From positions 434,001-498,000 of the forward strand of contig NZ_JRKI01000029.1 in NCBI RefSeq assembly GCF_000935125.1: 64,000 nucleotides of DNA, in the 5' to 3' direction. Positions 41,445 through 50,978 of the stretch are shown here, in pieces. The notes beneath the pieces were generated by a model. It was not told where the DNA came from, made no database searches, and was given only the letters and a program-made list of their open reading frames with translations. The position numbers and the translations under genes are program-made. Every line of letters begins with the position of its first letter. The first letter of the stretch is position 1. The stretch is from Streptomyces natalensis ATCC 27448. GTDB lineage: Bacteria > Actinomycetota > Actinomycetes > Streptomycetales > Streptomycetaceae.

Positions 41445-43580
41445 GTGAGCGCAGCCGAGGGGCCTCCGGCCGGTCCCGGTGAGCCTGCGGCCGGTCCCGG
41501 CGAGCCGACGGGCGGCCCCGGTGAGCTGCCGGGCGGGCCGCCGCAGCCGAGCGGGCTTCTGGACCTCCTCGGTGTCGCCGCGGTGCTGCTGGATGCCGAG
41601 GGGCGGATCGTGTTGTGGAGTCCCCAGGCCGAGGACCTGTACGGCTACACGGCCGCGGAGGCGCTGGGGCAGTACGCCGGGACACTGCTCGTCGGCGAAG
41701 AGCACTGGGATCTGGTGCTCGCGACGTTCGCCGAGGTCATGGAGACCGGCAAGAGCTGGGGCGGCACGTTCCCGGTCCGGCACAAGGACGGCACCGCGCG
41801 GCCGGTCGAACTGCGCAGCATGCGGCTGCTGGACGACCGGGGCGATTTCTACGCCCTCGGTCTCGCCACCGACGCCTCGACGCTGCGCGGGGTGGAGCGG
41901 GATGTCGCGCTCTCGACCCGGCTGATTTCCCAGTCCCCGATCGGGCTGGCGATGCTCGACACCGAACTGCGGTACGTGGCCGTCAATCCCGCTCTGGAGC
42001 GGATGCACGGCATTCCCGCGAAGGATCACCTGGGCCGCCACTACCGCGAGATCATGACCGCCGCGAAGTTCGAGGTGCCCGAGGCGGCGATGCGGCAGGT
42101 CCTGGAGACCGGGGTCCCGATGGTCGACCAGTCCACGATCGTCGGCCGCAGCCCCGCCGACCTGGACCAGAACCACATTCACGCCTGGTCGATCTCGCTG
42201 TACCGGCTGGAGGACCCCCAGGGGCGTGTGCTCGGAGTGGCCGATCTGGTGGTGGACGTCACCGACCGCTATCAGGCCGCCATGGAGGCGGCCGAGGCCC
42301 GGCAGCGGCTGGCCCTCATCGCGGACGGCTCCGCCCGGATCGGCACCACCCTGGAGGTGGACCAGACCGCCCATGAGCTGGCCGAGGTCACCGTCCCCGA
42401 GATCGCGGACGTGGCCACGGTCGATCTGCTCGACTCCGTACTGAACGAGCACCGCCCGGCCAGCAGCAGCGGTCCTGCGGTCTTCCGCGCCCTCGCGGTC
42501 GAGGCCGCCTACCCCACCGAAGCCGTCGAGGCCGTCGATCCTCCCGGCCAGATCGCCGCCTTCGACGCCGGCCGCCTGGCCACCGAATGTGTCCGCACGG
42601 GCCGCCCGATCCTGATCTCGCACGCCGGCGACGAGGACCTGGCACGGATGGCCCGCGACGAACGCGCCGCCACGCTGCTCGCCCGCGCGGGGGTGCACTC
42701 CCACATGCTGGTTCCGCTCACCGCCCGCGGCCAGATCCTCGGCTTCCTGGGCCTCAGCCGCGCCCGCAACCCGCTGCCCTTCACCGAGGACGACCTCGCC
42801 CTGGCCGCCGAGCTGGCCTCCCGTGCCGCCGTGTGCATCGACAACGCCCGCTCGCACCAGAGCGTGCGCAACGCCGCCGTGACGCTGCAACGCAGCCTGC
42901 TCCCCGACCACCCGCCCCATCTTCCCGGCCTCCAGATCGCCTCCCGGTACCGGCCCGCACAGGCCACCTACGAGATCGGCGGCGACTGGTACGACGTCCT
43001 CCCCCTCGACGGCGACAAGACCGCGCTCGTCGTCGGCGACGTCATGGGCAGCGGCATCGACGCGGCCGCCGCCATGGGCCGTCTGCGCACCGCCACCAGA
43101 GCCTTCGCCGACCTCGACCTCGCCCCCGACCAGGTCCTCCACCACCTCGACAAGATCACCTCACGGCTGGAGCACTACATCGCCACCTGCCTCTACGTCA
43201 CCTACGACCCCCGCCGCGCCGAATGCCATATCGCCAACGCCGGCCACCTGCCCCCCGCCCTCGTACGCAGCGGCAAGCACCCCGAACTCCTCCAGCTGCC
43301 CACCGGCACCCCGCTCGGAGTCGGCGGCGCGCCCTTCGAGACCACCACCTTCGGCATCGGCCCCGGCGACCAACTGGTGCTGTACACCGACGGCCTGGTC
43401 GAAACCCGCCACCACCCCATCGACGAACGCCTCGAAACGCTCCGCCGACTGCTCGACACGCCCGACAGCACGCTGGAAGCAACCTGCGACCGGCTCCTGC
43501 GCGAACTCCGGCGCCCCGAGGACCCGGACGACGTCGCCCTGCTCATCGCCCGCACGCAACCCCTCGCGTCCTGCGCCTGA
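41445..43580 (+). CDS. PAS-PAS-GAF-SpoIIE protein phosphatase (PP2C type), 711 aa
   Basis: After a Gly/Pro-rich start (about 1-35), a first PAS domain begins at LLDLLGVAAVLLDAEGRIVLW, a second at SPIGLAMLDTELRYVAVNPAL, and a GAF domain covers about 290-460 (HSHMLVPLTARGQILGFLGL). The SpoIIE phosphatase occupies about 485-705 with metal-binding motifs IGGDWYDVLPL, VGDVMGSGIDAAAAM, ANAGHLPP and LYTDGLVETR. Such proteins dephosphorylate anti-sigma antagonists and so adjust alternative sigma factors. GTG 41445 has a strong GGAGG; the large upstream extension has no protein character. Confidence 0.93.
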   Translation: MSAAEGPPAGPGEPAAGPGEPTGGPGELPGGPPQPSGLLDLLGVAAVLLDAEGRIVLWSPQAEDLYGYTAAEALGQYAGTLLVGEEHWDLVLATFAEVMETGKSWGGTFPVRHKDGTARPVELRSMRLLDDRGDFYALGLATDASTLRGVERDVALSTRLISQSPIGLAMLDTELRYVAVNPALERMHGIPAKDHLGRHYREIMTAAKFEVPEAAMRQVLETGVPMVDQSTIVGRSPADLDQNHIHAWSISLYRLEDPQGRVLGVADLVVDVTDRYQAAMEAAEARQRLALIADGSARIGTTLEVDQTAHELAEVTVPEIADVATVDLLDSVLNEHRPASSSGPAVFRALAVEAAYPTEAVEAVDPPGQIAAFDAGRLATECVRTGRPILISHAGDEDLARMARDERAATLLARAGVHSHMLVPLTARGQILGFLGLSRARNPLPFTEDDLALAAELASRAAVCIDNARSHQSVRNAAVTLQRSLLPDHPPHLPGLQIASRYRPAQATYEIGGDWYDVLPLDGDKTALVVGDVMGSGIDAAAAMGRLRTATRAFADLDLAPDQVLHHLDKITSRLEHYIATCLYVTYDPRRAECHIANAGHLPPALVRSGKHPELLQLPTGTPLGVGGAPFETTTFGIGPGDQLVLYTDGLVETRHHPIDERLETLRRLLDTPDSTLEATCDRLLRELRRPEDPDDVALLIARTQPLASCA

Positions 43581-43610
43581 CAGACGTCATCCCTTCCCGG
43601 ACCGCGTCCG

Positions 43611-43638
43611 CCGGATGCCGGATGCCGGATGCCGGATG
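43611..43638 (+). repeat. Heptanucleotide tandem repeat (CCGGATG)4
   Basis: Four exact copies lie between the two SpoIIE-type genes. On the minus strand the unit rotates to GGCATCC, one base from the GGCACCC array at 14005-14046. Confidence 0.85.
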
Positions 43639-43733
43639 GATTCCGCGTGGCGCCGCGACGGAATTCCGGTGCCCGACCCGCAGCCGGCGGCACGCCTTGC
43701 CCGCACCTGGGCGCCGCAGGATAAAAATGAACC

Positions 43734-46418
43734 ATGACCGGACATTCGGGGCGTTTCCGGCGTTGGCTGAGCCGCACACGGCCCTCGTCGGCCACGCGCA
43801 GCGTCGCCCGGGAAGTCTTCCTCCTCCAGCTGGTGCTCGTGGTGCTGCTCGTCGCGGCGGCGGTGGTGGCCATCGTCGTCCAGAGCCGACGGGACACCAT
43901 GACCGATGCCCGGCACCGCACCCTCGCCGCCGCCGAGTCCTTCGCCCACTCCTGGGGGCTCCAGAAGGCGCTGAACAGCAACGATCCGACCGCGAAGCTC
44001 CAGCCGCTCGCCGAGGCGGCCCGGAGGGCCTCCGGCGTCGACGCCCTCATCGTGTACAAGCTCGACGGGATCACCCTCACCCACAGTGACCCGCGGCAGA
44101 TCGGCAAGCACGTCATCGGCCCTTATGCCGACGCCGCCCGGGGCAAACCCTTCACCAGGACCTTCCAGGGTGCCCTCGGCCTCTCCGTGATCTCCGCGGC
44201 CCCCGTCAAGGACTCCTCGGGCAGGGTCATCGCCATCGTCTCCGCACCGGTCACGGTGGAGAAGGTGCAGAAGTCGGTCAACCAGCAGCTGCCCATCTTC
44301 CTGGGCACCGCGGTCGTGGCCCTGGCACTCGCCGGAGGCGGTGCGGGGCTGGTGAGCCGTCGGCTGAGCCGGCAGACCCACGGTCTGGGACCGGCCGAGA
44401 TGACCCGGATGTACGAGCATCACGATGCGGTCCTGCACGCGGTGCGCGAGGGCGTCCTCATCGTCGGCCGCGACGGCCGGCTGCTGCTGGCCAATGACGA
44501 GGCGCGGCGGCTCCTGGACCTGCCGACGGACGCGGAGGGGCGCCAGGTCGGCGACCTGGGGCTGGACCACCGCACCGCCGAACTCCTGGCGTCGGACCGG
44601 ATCGCCACCGACGAGGTGCACCTGGCCCAGGACCGGCTGCTGGCCCTCAACAAGCGTTCCACCAGCCCCTACGGAGCCCACCAGGGAAGCGTGGTGACCC
44701 TGCGCGACACCACCGAGCTGAGGTGGCTGTCCGGGCGCGCCGAGATGGCGCGGGAGCGGTTGCGGCTCCTCTACGACGCCGGGGTACGGATCGGCTCCAC
44801 GCTGAATGTCGAGCGCACCGCCGAGGACCTGGCGCAGGTGGCGGTCCCCGGGTTCGCCGACATCGTCACCGTCGAGCTGCTGGACCCGGTCCTGAAGGGC
44901 GAGGAGCCGGCCGTGGCGGGTACGGAGATGCGCCGGACGGCCATCGCCGGTCTGGCGGCGGACCATCCGCTCCACCCCGTCGGCGAGCTGATGGGCTTCG
45001 CCCCGGGCGCCGCGGCGGCGGGGGGTGTGGACCAGGGCCGCTCCCGGGTGGAGCCGGACCTGGCCGGCACTGCCGACTGGCGGTCCCAGGACCCGGAGCG
45101 CGCCCGGCGCATCCTGGACCACGGGGTGCATTCCCTGGCGGTCGTACCCCTGCGCGCCCGGGGCGTGGTGCTGGGGCGGGTGGAGTTCTGGCGGTACGGA
45201 AGTTCCCCTCCGTTCGACGAAGAGGACCTGTCCTTCGCCGAGGAACTGGCGGGGAGGGCCGCGGTGGGCATCGACAACGCCCGGCGCTACACCCGGGAAC
45301 GCACGATGGCGATGACGCTCCAGCGCAGCCTGATGCCCCGTGGCCTGCCCGACCAGGATGCCCTGGAGGTGGCGCACCGCTATCTTCCCGCCCAGGCGGG
45401 AGTGGGCGGGGACTGGTTCGACGTCATCCCGCTGCCCGGCGCCCGGGTGGCGCTGGTCATCGGCGATGTGGTCGGACACGGCCTGCACGCGGCGGCGACG
45501 ATGGGCCGGCTGCGCATCGCCGTGCACAACTTCTCGGCGCTGGACCTCTCCCCCGACGAGCTGCTGCGCCACTTGGATGAGCTGGTGACCCACATCGACG
45601 TCCAGGACGAGGACGCCGCGGAGGCCACGGCGATCACCGGCGCCACCTGTCTGTACGTCGTGTACGACTCCGTCTCCGGGCAGGTCACCGCGGCCACCGC
45701 CGGCCATCTGCCGCCGGCCGTGGCCCACCCCGACGGGAGGGTGGAGTTCCTGCACCCGCCGGTCTCCCCTCCGCTGGGTCTGGGCACCGGCCTGCCCTTC
45801 GAGACCGCCGAGCTGACGCTGCCGGAGGGCTCCCGGCTGGTGCTCTACACCGACGGGCTGGTCGAGAGCCGCAGCCGCGACCTGGACGCGGGCCTGGAAG
45901 CACTGGGTGCGGCCCTCGCCGGACCGGACAGTGCGCCGGAGGACACCTGCGCCACCGTCATGCAGGCGCTGCTGCCCGCCAGGTCCGCCGACGACGTCGC
46001 GCTGCTGGTGGCCCGGACCCGGCGGCTGGACCCGGCACACGTCGCCGAGTGGGATGTCCCCCGCGACCCGGAGGCAGTGGGCACGGTCCGCAAGAACTGC
46101 GCCCGGCAGTTGGCGGACTGGGGGTTGCAGGACGTCGCCTTCGGCACCGAGCTCATCCTCAGCGAACTGGTCACCAACGCCATTCGCTACGGCGCCGAGC
46201 CCATCCACGTGCGGCTCCTGCACACCCGCACCCTGATCTGTGAGGTCTCCGACGGCAGCAGCACCTCCCCGCACATCCGCCAGGCGAAGGACACCGACGA
46301 AGAAGGCCGCGGCCTCTTCCTCGTCGCACAGTTCGCCGAGCAATGGGGCACCCGCTACTCCTCCAGGGGCAAGACGATCTGGGCGGCTCAGGCGGTCGGC
46401 CCCGACGACCAGTCCTAG
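43734..46418 (+). CDS. Membrane-anchored Cache-PAS-GAF-SpoIIE phosphatase with HATPase domain, 894 aa
   Basis: The helix VFLLQLVLVVLLVAAAVVAI (about 28-50) and a second near 185-205 bracket an extracellular sensor of the Cache/CitA type (LIVYKLDGITLTHSDP, GLSVISAAPVKD). Then come a PAS domain (AVREGVLIVGRDGRLLLAN), a GAF domain (HSLAVVPLRARGVVLG), a SpoIIE phosphatase (GVGGDWFDVIPL, IGDVVGHGLHAAATM, TAGHLPPAV, LYTDGLVESR) and a C-terminal anti-sigma-type ATPase (FGTELILSELVTNAIRYG, EEGRGLFLVAQF). It therefore combines a kinase-like and an opposing phosphatase module in one chain. It follows the soluble phosphatase by 153 bp, and the pair is probably functionally linked. Confidence 0.93.
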   Translation: MTGHSGRFRRWLSRTRPSSATRSVAREVFLLQLVLVVLLVAAAVVAIVVQSRRDTMTDARHRTLAAAESFAHSWGLQKALNSNDPTAKLQPLAEAARRASGVDALIVYKLDGITLTHSDPRQIGKHVIGPYADAARGKPFTRTFQGALGLSVISAAPVKDSSGRVIAIVSAPVTVEKVQKSVNQQLPIFLGTAVVALALAGGGAGLVSRRLSRQTHGLGPAEMTRMYEHHDAVLHAVREGVLIVGRDGRLLLANDEARRLLDLPTDAEGRQVGDLGLDHRTAELLASDRIATDEVHLAQDRLLALNKRSTSPYGAHQGSVVTLRDTTELRWLSGRAEMARERLRLLYDAGVRIGSTLNVERTAEDLAQVAVPGFADIVTVELLDPVLKGEEPAVAGTEMRRTAIAGLAADHPLHPVGELMGFAPGAAAAGGVDQGRSRVEPDLAGTADWRSQDPERARRILDHGVHSLAVVPLRARGVVLGRVEFWRYGSSPPFDEEDLSFAEELAGRAAVGIDNARRYTRERTMAMTLQRSLMPRGLPDQDALEVAHRYLPAQAGVGGDWFDVIPLPGARVALVIGDVVGHGLHAAATMGRLRIAVHNFSALDLSPDELLRHLDELVTHIDVQDEDAAEATAITGATCLYVVYDSVSGQVTAATAGHLPPAVAHPDGRVEFLHPPVSPPLGLGTGLPFETAELTLPEGSRLVLYTDGLVESRSRDLDAGLEALGAALAGPDSAPEDTCATVMQALLPARSADDVALLVARTRRLDPAHVAEWDVPRDPEAVGTVRKNCARQLADWGLQDVAFGTELILSELVTNAIRYGAEPIHVRLLHTRTLICEVSDGSSTSPHIRQAKDTDEEGRGLFLVAQFAEQWGTRYSSRGKTIWAAQAVGPDDQS

Positions 46419-46483
46419 GCGTACGCTGGTTTGGACCATTGCCGCAGAGAGCAGCGTCGGGCTGTGGCCGTGCTGGAGGCGTC

Positions 46484-47626
46484 GTGGCGACACATCATCG
46501 GGTCCGCGCAGGCGCTGTCCTCTGCTGTCTCGGCCTTGCGGTGCTCGGTCTCGGTGCCTGCCAGGAAGGAAGCACCACTCGGCCGGTCGAGCCCTCCCGG
46601 GCCGGGTCCGCCGCGGAAGCGGGCGGGACAACGGCACTGGTCAAGGCCGCGAAGCGCGAGGGCAGGCTCAATACGGTCGCGCTGCCGCGCCAGTGGGCCA
46701 CCTACGGCCGGCTGATCGACGGCTTCGAGAGGAAGTACGACATCAAGGTCGTCGTCGACAATCCGTACGGCCACAGCGAGCAGGAGATCGACGCGGTGAA
46801 GCGCCACCGTGGCCAGAAGCGCGCCCCCGATGTGCTCGACCTCGGGGATTCCTTCGCCCAGTCCGCGGCGCGGCAGAACCTGCTGGCCCCCTACCGGGTC
46901 GCGCAGTTCGACCAGATCCCGCCGGAGCAGAAGGATCCCCAGGCCCGCTGGTACAACAACTACGGCGGCTACGTCTCCATCGGCTGCGACGCCGCCCGCG
47001 TCCACACCTGCCCCGAGTCCTTCGCGGATCTGCTCCAACCGGCGTACAAGGGCCTGGTCGCGATCCACGGCGAACCCACGATCGCGGGCTCGGCCTTCGC
47101 CGCCGTGTACGCGGCGGCGCTCGCCAACGGGGGGACCTTCGACAACATCCAGCCGGGCATCGACTTCTTCGCCCGGCTCGACAAGATGGGCAACTACAAC
47201 CGGGCCGACCCCAATCCGGTCGCGATCGCCAAGGGCAGGACACCGGTCAGCATCGAATGGGACTACCTGAACCTTCAGCACATCGACCAGCTCCGCGGGA
47301 CGGGCGTGCGCTGGAAGGTCTCCATTCCGTTCGACGGCAGCTTTTCGCAGTACTACGCACAGGCGATCAACAAGGATGCGCCCCACCCGGCCGCGGCGCG
47401 CCTGTGGGAGGAGTACCTGTTCAGTCCGGAAGGCCAGAACCTGCGCCTGGTGGACTACGCCCGCCCGGTCCTGATGGCCGCCATGACGAAGAACGGCACC
47501 CTCAACCAGGCCCTGGCCGCACGGCTGCCGACGGTCGAGGGCACACCGCAGTTCCCGACCGAGGCCCAGCTGAACAAGGCGCTGCGGACCGTCCAGGAGA
47601 ACTGGGCCAAGGACGTCGGCGGCTGA
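46484..47626 (+). CDS. Extracellular solute-binding lipoprotein (PotD/iron-binding type), 380 aa
   Basis: GTG 46484 has GGAGG upstream and opens a lipoprotein signal with the lipobox LGLGACQEG (Cys at about residue 26). The mature part starts LVKAAKREGRLNTVALP, a common motif of ABC importers for iron or polyamines, and contains YDIKVVVDNPYGHSEQEIDAV and VSIEWDYLNLQH, with two-lobe layout. No permease or ATPase gene is in the window, so it is an orphan binding protein or uses a transporter elsewhere. It faces the convergent GH35 gene 22 bp away. Confidence 0.88.
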   Translation: MATHHRVRAGAVLCCLGLAVLGLGACQEGSTTRPVEPSRAGSAAEAGGTTALVKAAKREGRLNTVALPRQWATYGRLIDGFERKYDIKVVVDNPYGHSEQEIDAVKRHRGQKRAPDVLDLGDSFAQSAARQNLLAPYRVAQFDQIPPEQKDPQARWYNNYGGYVSIGCDAARVHTCPESFADLLQPAYKGLVAIHGEPTIAGSAFAAVYAAALANGGTFDNIQPGIDFFARLDKMGNYNRADPNPVAIAKGRTPVSIEWDYLNLQHIDQLRGTGVRWKVSIPFDGSFSQYYAQAINKDAPHPAAARLWEEYLFSPEGQNLRLVDYARPVLMAAMTKNGTLNQALAARLPTVEGTPQFPTEAQLNKALRTVQENWAKDVGG

Positions 47627-47648
47627 ACCGCCTTCGCCGACCCATCGG

Positions 47649-49511
47649 TCAGCCCTGACCGACATCGGGCGCGGACCGCACTTCGATCCGGTCCCCCGCC
47701 CGCTCCATCTCCAGCACGACGAGTTCGTTGCGTCCCCTCCGCCACAGATGGCTCGGCGCGTACAGGGTGACCTGCGGCCCGAGGGACCAGTACCGGCCGA
47801 GCGCGAACCCGTTGAGCCAGACCATGCCCTTGTCCCAGCCAGGGAAGGCGAGGAAGCCGTCCGCGGGGGTGTCGACATGGACCCGGGCCCGGTGGAAGGC
47901 GGGGCCGGCCGGGGTGTCCGTGCTGCCGAATTTCAGCGCCGAGAGGTCGTCCAGGGGCAGTCGGCGGATATCCCAGTCGCGCAGTTCCTCGCCGTCGAGG
48001 AGTACCTGGCCGCTGATTCCCTTGGGGTCGTTGAGGCCCTGGCCGAAATTGACCCGCCCGGTGGGGTCCACCAGGACGTCGAGGGTGCTGGACGCGCCGG
48101 CCACGGTGAAGTCGACGGAGTGGTGCGGCTGGTTGCGGTCGAAGGTGCCGATCCGCTTGCCGTCGCCGAACACCAGCGCGCGGTCGCCCAGCCCGGTGAT
48201 CCTCAGGCCCTTGGTCCCCTGCGGCCCGCGCACCCGGGTGCGGTAGTGGATCAGTCCGTGCGGCTGTCCGAGGGCCTCCATATGGACGGGGGTGGTACGC
48301 CGCACCGGAGTGCCGCTCAGCGCGTCGAGGGCATCCCTCAGCGGCACCGATTCGCGGACGGTGATCTGCTGGGCCGGCATCCGGCGTGGTGTGGCCGGCA
48401 GGGAAGTGTTCGGCAGCTGGGTGTACTTGGCAAGCACCTTGCGCACCGCATGGAATTTCTCGGTGAGTTCGCCGGATTCGCTGATCGGGGAGTTGTAGTC
48501 GTAGCTGGTGACGGTGGGCTGGTAGGCGCCGCTGCCGCTCAGATTGGCACCCGCGTACCAGCCGAAGTTCGTACCGCCCACCGCCATATAGAAGTTGATG
48601 GACGCCCCTGCTTCGAGGATCTTCTCCACGTCGGCGGCGGTCTGAGCCGGATCGGTCGTGTGGTGGTGCTCTCCCCAGTGGTCGAACCAGCCGTCCCAGA
48701 ACTCCGTGCAGAAGACGGGCTTGTCCGGCTGGAATGTGCGCAGTTCGGCGAAGGGGCCGGTGGGGTCCCCGTCGAAGTTCACGGTGGAGAGGAGGTCGGG
48801 AAGGCTGCCGTCCTTCAACGCTTGCTGGGTGGCTCCGTTGGAGCAGAACAGCAGGCTGTCGATGCCCTGCGCCCGCATGGTGTCCCGCAGATGTGCCAGG
48901 TACGCGTGGTCGTGGCCGTAACTGCCGTATTCGTTCTCGACCTGCATGGCGATGACGGGCCCGCCGCGGGTGGCCTGCAAGTCGACGAATCGGGGCAGCA
49001 GTTCGGCGAACCAGGCATCTACGGCTCGCTCGTACCTGGGGTCGGAACGGCGCAGCGGCGCGTCCTTGTCCTTGAGGAGCCAGGCGGGCAGGCCGCCGAA
49101 GTCCCACTCCGCGCAGATGTAGGGTCCCGGTCGCACGATCACCTTCAGCCCGACCTCGTCCGCGGTGCGGACGAATGCGGCGACGTCGCGCCATCCGGTG
49201 AAGTCGGCCTTCCTCTCGTACGGTTGGTGGAAGTTCCAGGCGACATAGGTCTCCACGGTGTTCAGGCCCATGGCCCGCATCCGCAGCAACCGGTCGCGCC
49301 AGTCCTTGGGGTGCGTCCTGAAGTAGTGGAAGGCCCCCGAGAGGATCCGGAACGGCTTGCCGTCCAGGAGGAATTCCTTCCCGCGGATGGTCAGTCCCCT
49401 CGGGCTTTCGGCCTGGGCGAGGGTCGCCCGGCCGCCGCCCAGGACCACGCCCGCGGACGCGGCGCCCACCGTGGCTGCGCTCAGAAATCTCCGTCGGCTG
49501 AACTGCGTCAT
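47649..49511 (-). CDS. Tat-exported GH35 beta-galactosidase, 620 aa
   Basis: The Tat signal SRRRFLSAATVGAASAGVV starts at residue 5. The GH35 barrel shows SGAFHYFRTHPKDWRDRLL, RPGPYICAEWDFGGLPAWLL, the acid/base Glu in MQVENEYGSYG and the nucleophile Glu in FCTEFWDGWFDHWG. GGTNFGWYAGANLSG and two C-terminal jelly-roll domains (to about 600; FPGWDKGMVWLNGFALGRYW) are complete. It hydrolyses beta-galactosides in plant or extracellular polysaccharides. The start is ATG 49511. Confidence 0.93.
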   Translation of the reverse strand: MTQFSRRRFLSAATVGAASAGVVLGGGRATLAQAESPRGLTIRGKEFLLDGKPFRILSGAFHYFRTHPKDWRDRLLRMRAMGLNTVETYVAWNFHQPYERKADFTGWRDVAAFVRTADEVGLKVIVRPGPYICAEWDFGGLPAWLLKDKDAPLRRSDPRYERAVDAWFAELLPRFVDLQATRGGPVIAMQVENEYGSYGHDHAYLAHLRDTMRAQGIDSLLFCSNGATQQALKDGSLPDLLSTVNFDGDPTGPFAELRTFQPDKPVFCTEFWDGWFDHWGEHHHTTDPAQTAADVEKILEAGASINFYMAVGGTNFGWYAGANLSGSGAYQPTVTSYDYNSPISESGELTEKFHAVRKVLAKYTQLPNTSLPATPRRMPAQQITVRESVPLRDALDALSGTPVRRTTPVHMEALGQPHGLIHYRTRVRGPQGTKGLRITGLGDRALVFGDGKRIGTFDRNQPHHSVDFTVAGASSTLDVLVDPTGRVNFGQGLNDPKGISGQVLLDGEELRDWDIRRLPLDDLSALKFGSTDTPAGPAFHRARVHVDTPADGFLAFPGWDKGMVWLNGFALGRYWSLGPQVTLYAPSHLWRRGRNELVVLEMERAGDRIEVRSAPDVGQG

Positions 49512-49916
49512 GTCTGCTCTCCTCGGCTCGACCGGTCGGCGCCCAAAGCTCGAACATGTTCAGTAGTGCGCGTTTCTGTGCAGTGAGAGTGTTGTGGAGA
49601 ACAGCAACGAACACAAGAGCTCGTGGCGCCAGTCGGTGAACCAGGTGAGGGAAGGGTGTTCTGACCCCGGGGCACATGTGACTGTCCGTGCCGGGCCGCC
49701 GCACTCAATGCGACGTCACGAATTACGCAAACACGCCCAGGCTCAAGCAATTTGATGGGCCGTCGACGGCTTGGGCAACGCATACCGCCCTATGTTTTTC
49801 CCCGAACTCTTCGGTAACTAAAGTCGAGTTGACTGTGCGTCATTTGAAGAGCCCGTGAAGATGCTGTACTAATTCCCCTGCGCATTCCAAGCGTGGCGAC
49901 CAGGGGGACATCACTG
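49512..49916. promoter_or_regulatory. Divergent promoter region between GH35 and the protease locus
   Basis: No gene of good quality lies here. The stretch 49785-49890 is AT-richer than its surroundings (CCTATGTTTTTCCCC, then AACTAAAGTCGAGTTGACTG), with TTGACT at 49828-49833 as a possible -35. GGGGGACATCACTG before 49917 could be a ribosome-binding site. Confidence 0.4.
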
Positions 49917-50051
49917 ATGTTCAGCGGTGTTCACCAGTGCTCGCTGCCGTTCGCGGTGCGCAGACAGAAGGCATGCGCGACGGAATTGAGGCGTAACACA
50001 GCGCGCATGCCAAATCACTACCGACAGGTAGGTCCGAACGGCTTTTTGTGA
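49917..50051 (+). CDS. Possible small ORF, 44 aa
   Basis: ATG 49917 lies 7 nt after a GGGGGA ribosome-binding-like sequence and reads MFSGVHQCSLPFAVRRQKAC to TGA 50049-50051. The peptide is basic with two Cys. No family recognised. Its good start context just ahead of the secreted protease makes a leader peptide or small protein possible, but chance cannot be excluded. Confidence 0.25.
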   Translation: MFSGVHQCSLPFAVRRQKACATELRRNTARMPNHYRQVGPNGFL

Positions 50052-50115
50052 AAGCGCCCATCGGACACCCCGCATGGACTTCGTACCTTCCCCCACATCT
50101 CGAAAGAGTCCGTAT

Positions 50116-50967
50116 ATGCGTCTTCCCCGCGTCAAAACTCTGTGGAGAACGTTAACGGTGATCGCGTTCATCGCGGTCACCGCCGGGTTCCTGCTCAGCG
50201 GCGGCACCGCCCGAGCCGGTTCCGTAACCGGCACCGTGACCGGCGGTCAGGGCAACTACCGCAGCGTCAACGAAAGATCGTCGTCCAACCTCTCCGCTCA
50301 CGTCGTCGGTCAGGCCACGGTCGGCAGCAAGGTCTCGATGACCTGCCGCGTCCAGGGCGACGCCGTGGAGAACGACCCCCGATGGATCTGGTCGGACTCC
50401 GGTTCCTTCTACATAGCCAACGCGTTCCTCAAAGGAAACACCGACAACCTGCCGACCTGCCCGTCCCGGCACACCAAGTCCAGTCGGCGCGTGGCCCTCA
50501 CCATCGACATGCAGAAGCAGGTACAGGACGAGTGGTGCTGGGATGCCAGCGGCCTGACCATCGCCAAGTACTGGGGCTACAACCAGTACAACCAGCAGGA
50601 CTTCTGCCGGCTTGCCGCCCAGAACAGCAACCTCAGCTGCGACAACCAGCCCGCCACGCTGGACGACCTGGCCAACGGACTGGGCAACGTCGGCCTGAGC
50701 AACACCGGATACGACCTCGACCGCAATGCCTCGTTCTCGGAGGTCGGCAAGGAGATCGACGGCAAACGTCCCTTCGCCGTCCGTATCGGATGGAATTCCG
50801 GCGGGGGCCATATGAACGTCATCTACGGCTACGACCCCTCGTCGCAGATGGTCGCGGTCGGCGATCCCTGGCAGTCGACGCAGACCTACACCTGGTGGAA
50901 CTACAACGACTACGTCAACAACTCTTCGTTCCAGTGGACCCATTCCCGCATCGGGATACACAAGTGA
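50116..50967 (+). CDS. Secreted papain-fold cysteine protease, AvrRpt2/C39-like, 283 aa
   Basis: The signal peptide MRLPRVKTLWRTLTVIAFIA ends at a TARA site near residue 35. A bacterial SH3-like domain (GNYRSVNERSSSNL) covers about 40-125. The protease domain has the catalytic Cys in QVQDEWCWDASG, His in NSGGGHMNVIYGYD and Asp/Asn in VAVGDPW, the AvrRpt2 (PF12385) arrangement. ATG 50116 is chosen; ATG 50074 would add 14 residues before a normal signal. It is coupled to the following gene, whose alternative GTG start overlaps its stop. Confidence 0.88.
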   Translation: MRLPRVKTLWRTLTVIAFIAVTAGFLLSGGTARAGSVTGTVTGGQGNYRSVNERSSSNLSAHVVGQATVGSKVSMTCRVQGDAVENDPRWIWSDSGSFYIANAFLKGNTDNLPTCPSRHTKSSRRVALTIDMQKQVQDEWCWDASGLTIAKYWGYNQYNQQDFCRLAAQNSNLSCDNQPATLDDLANGLGNVGLSNTGYDLDRNASFSEVGKEIDGKRPFAVRIGWNSGGGHMNVIYGYDPSSQMVAVGDPWQSTQTYTWWNYNDYVNNSSFQWTHSRIGIHK

Positions 50968-50978
50968 GGCGGGCGGCA

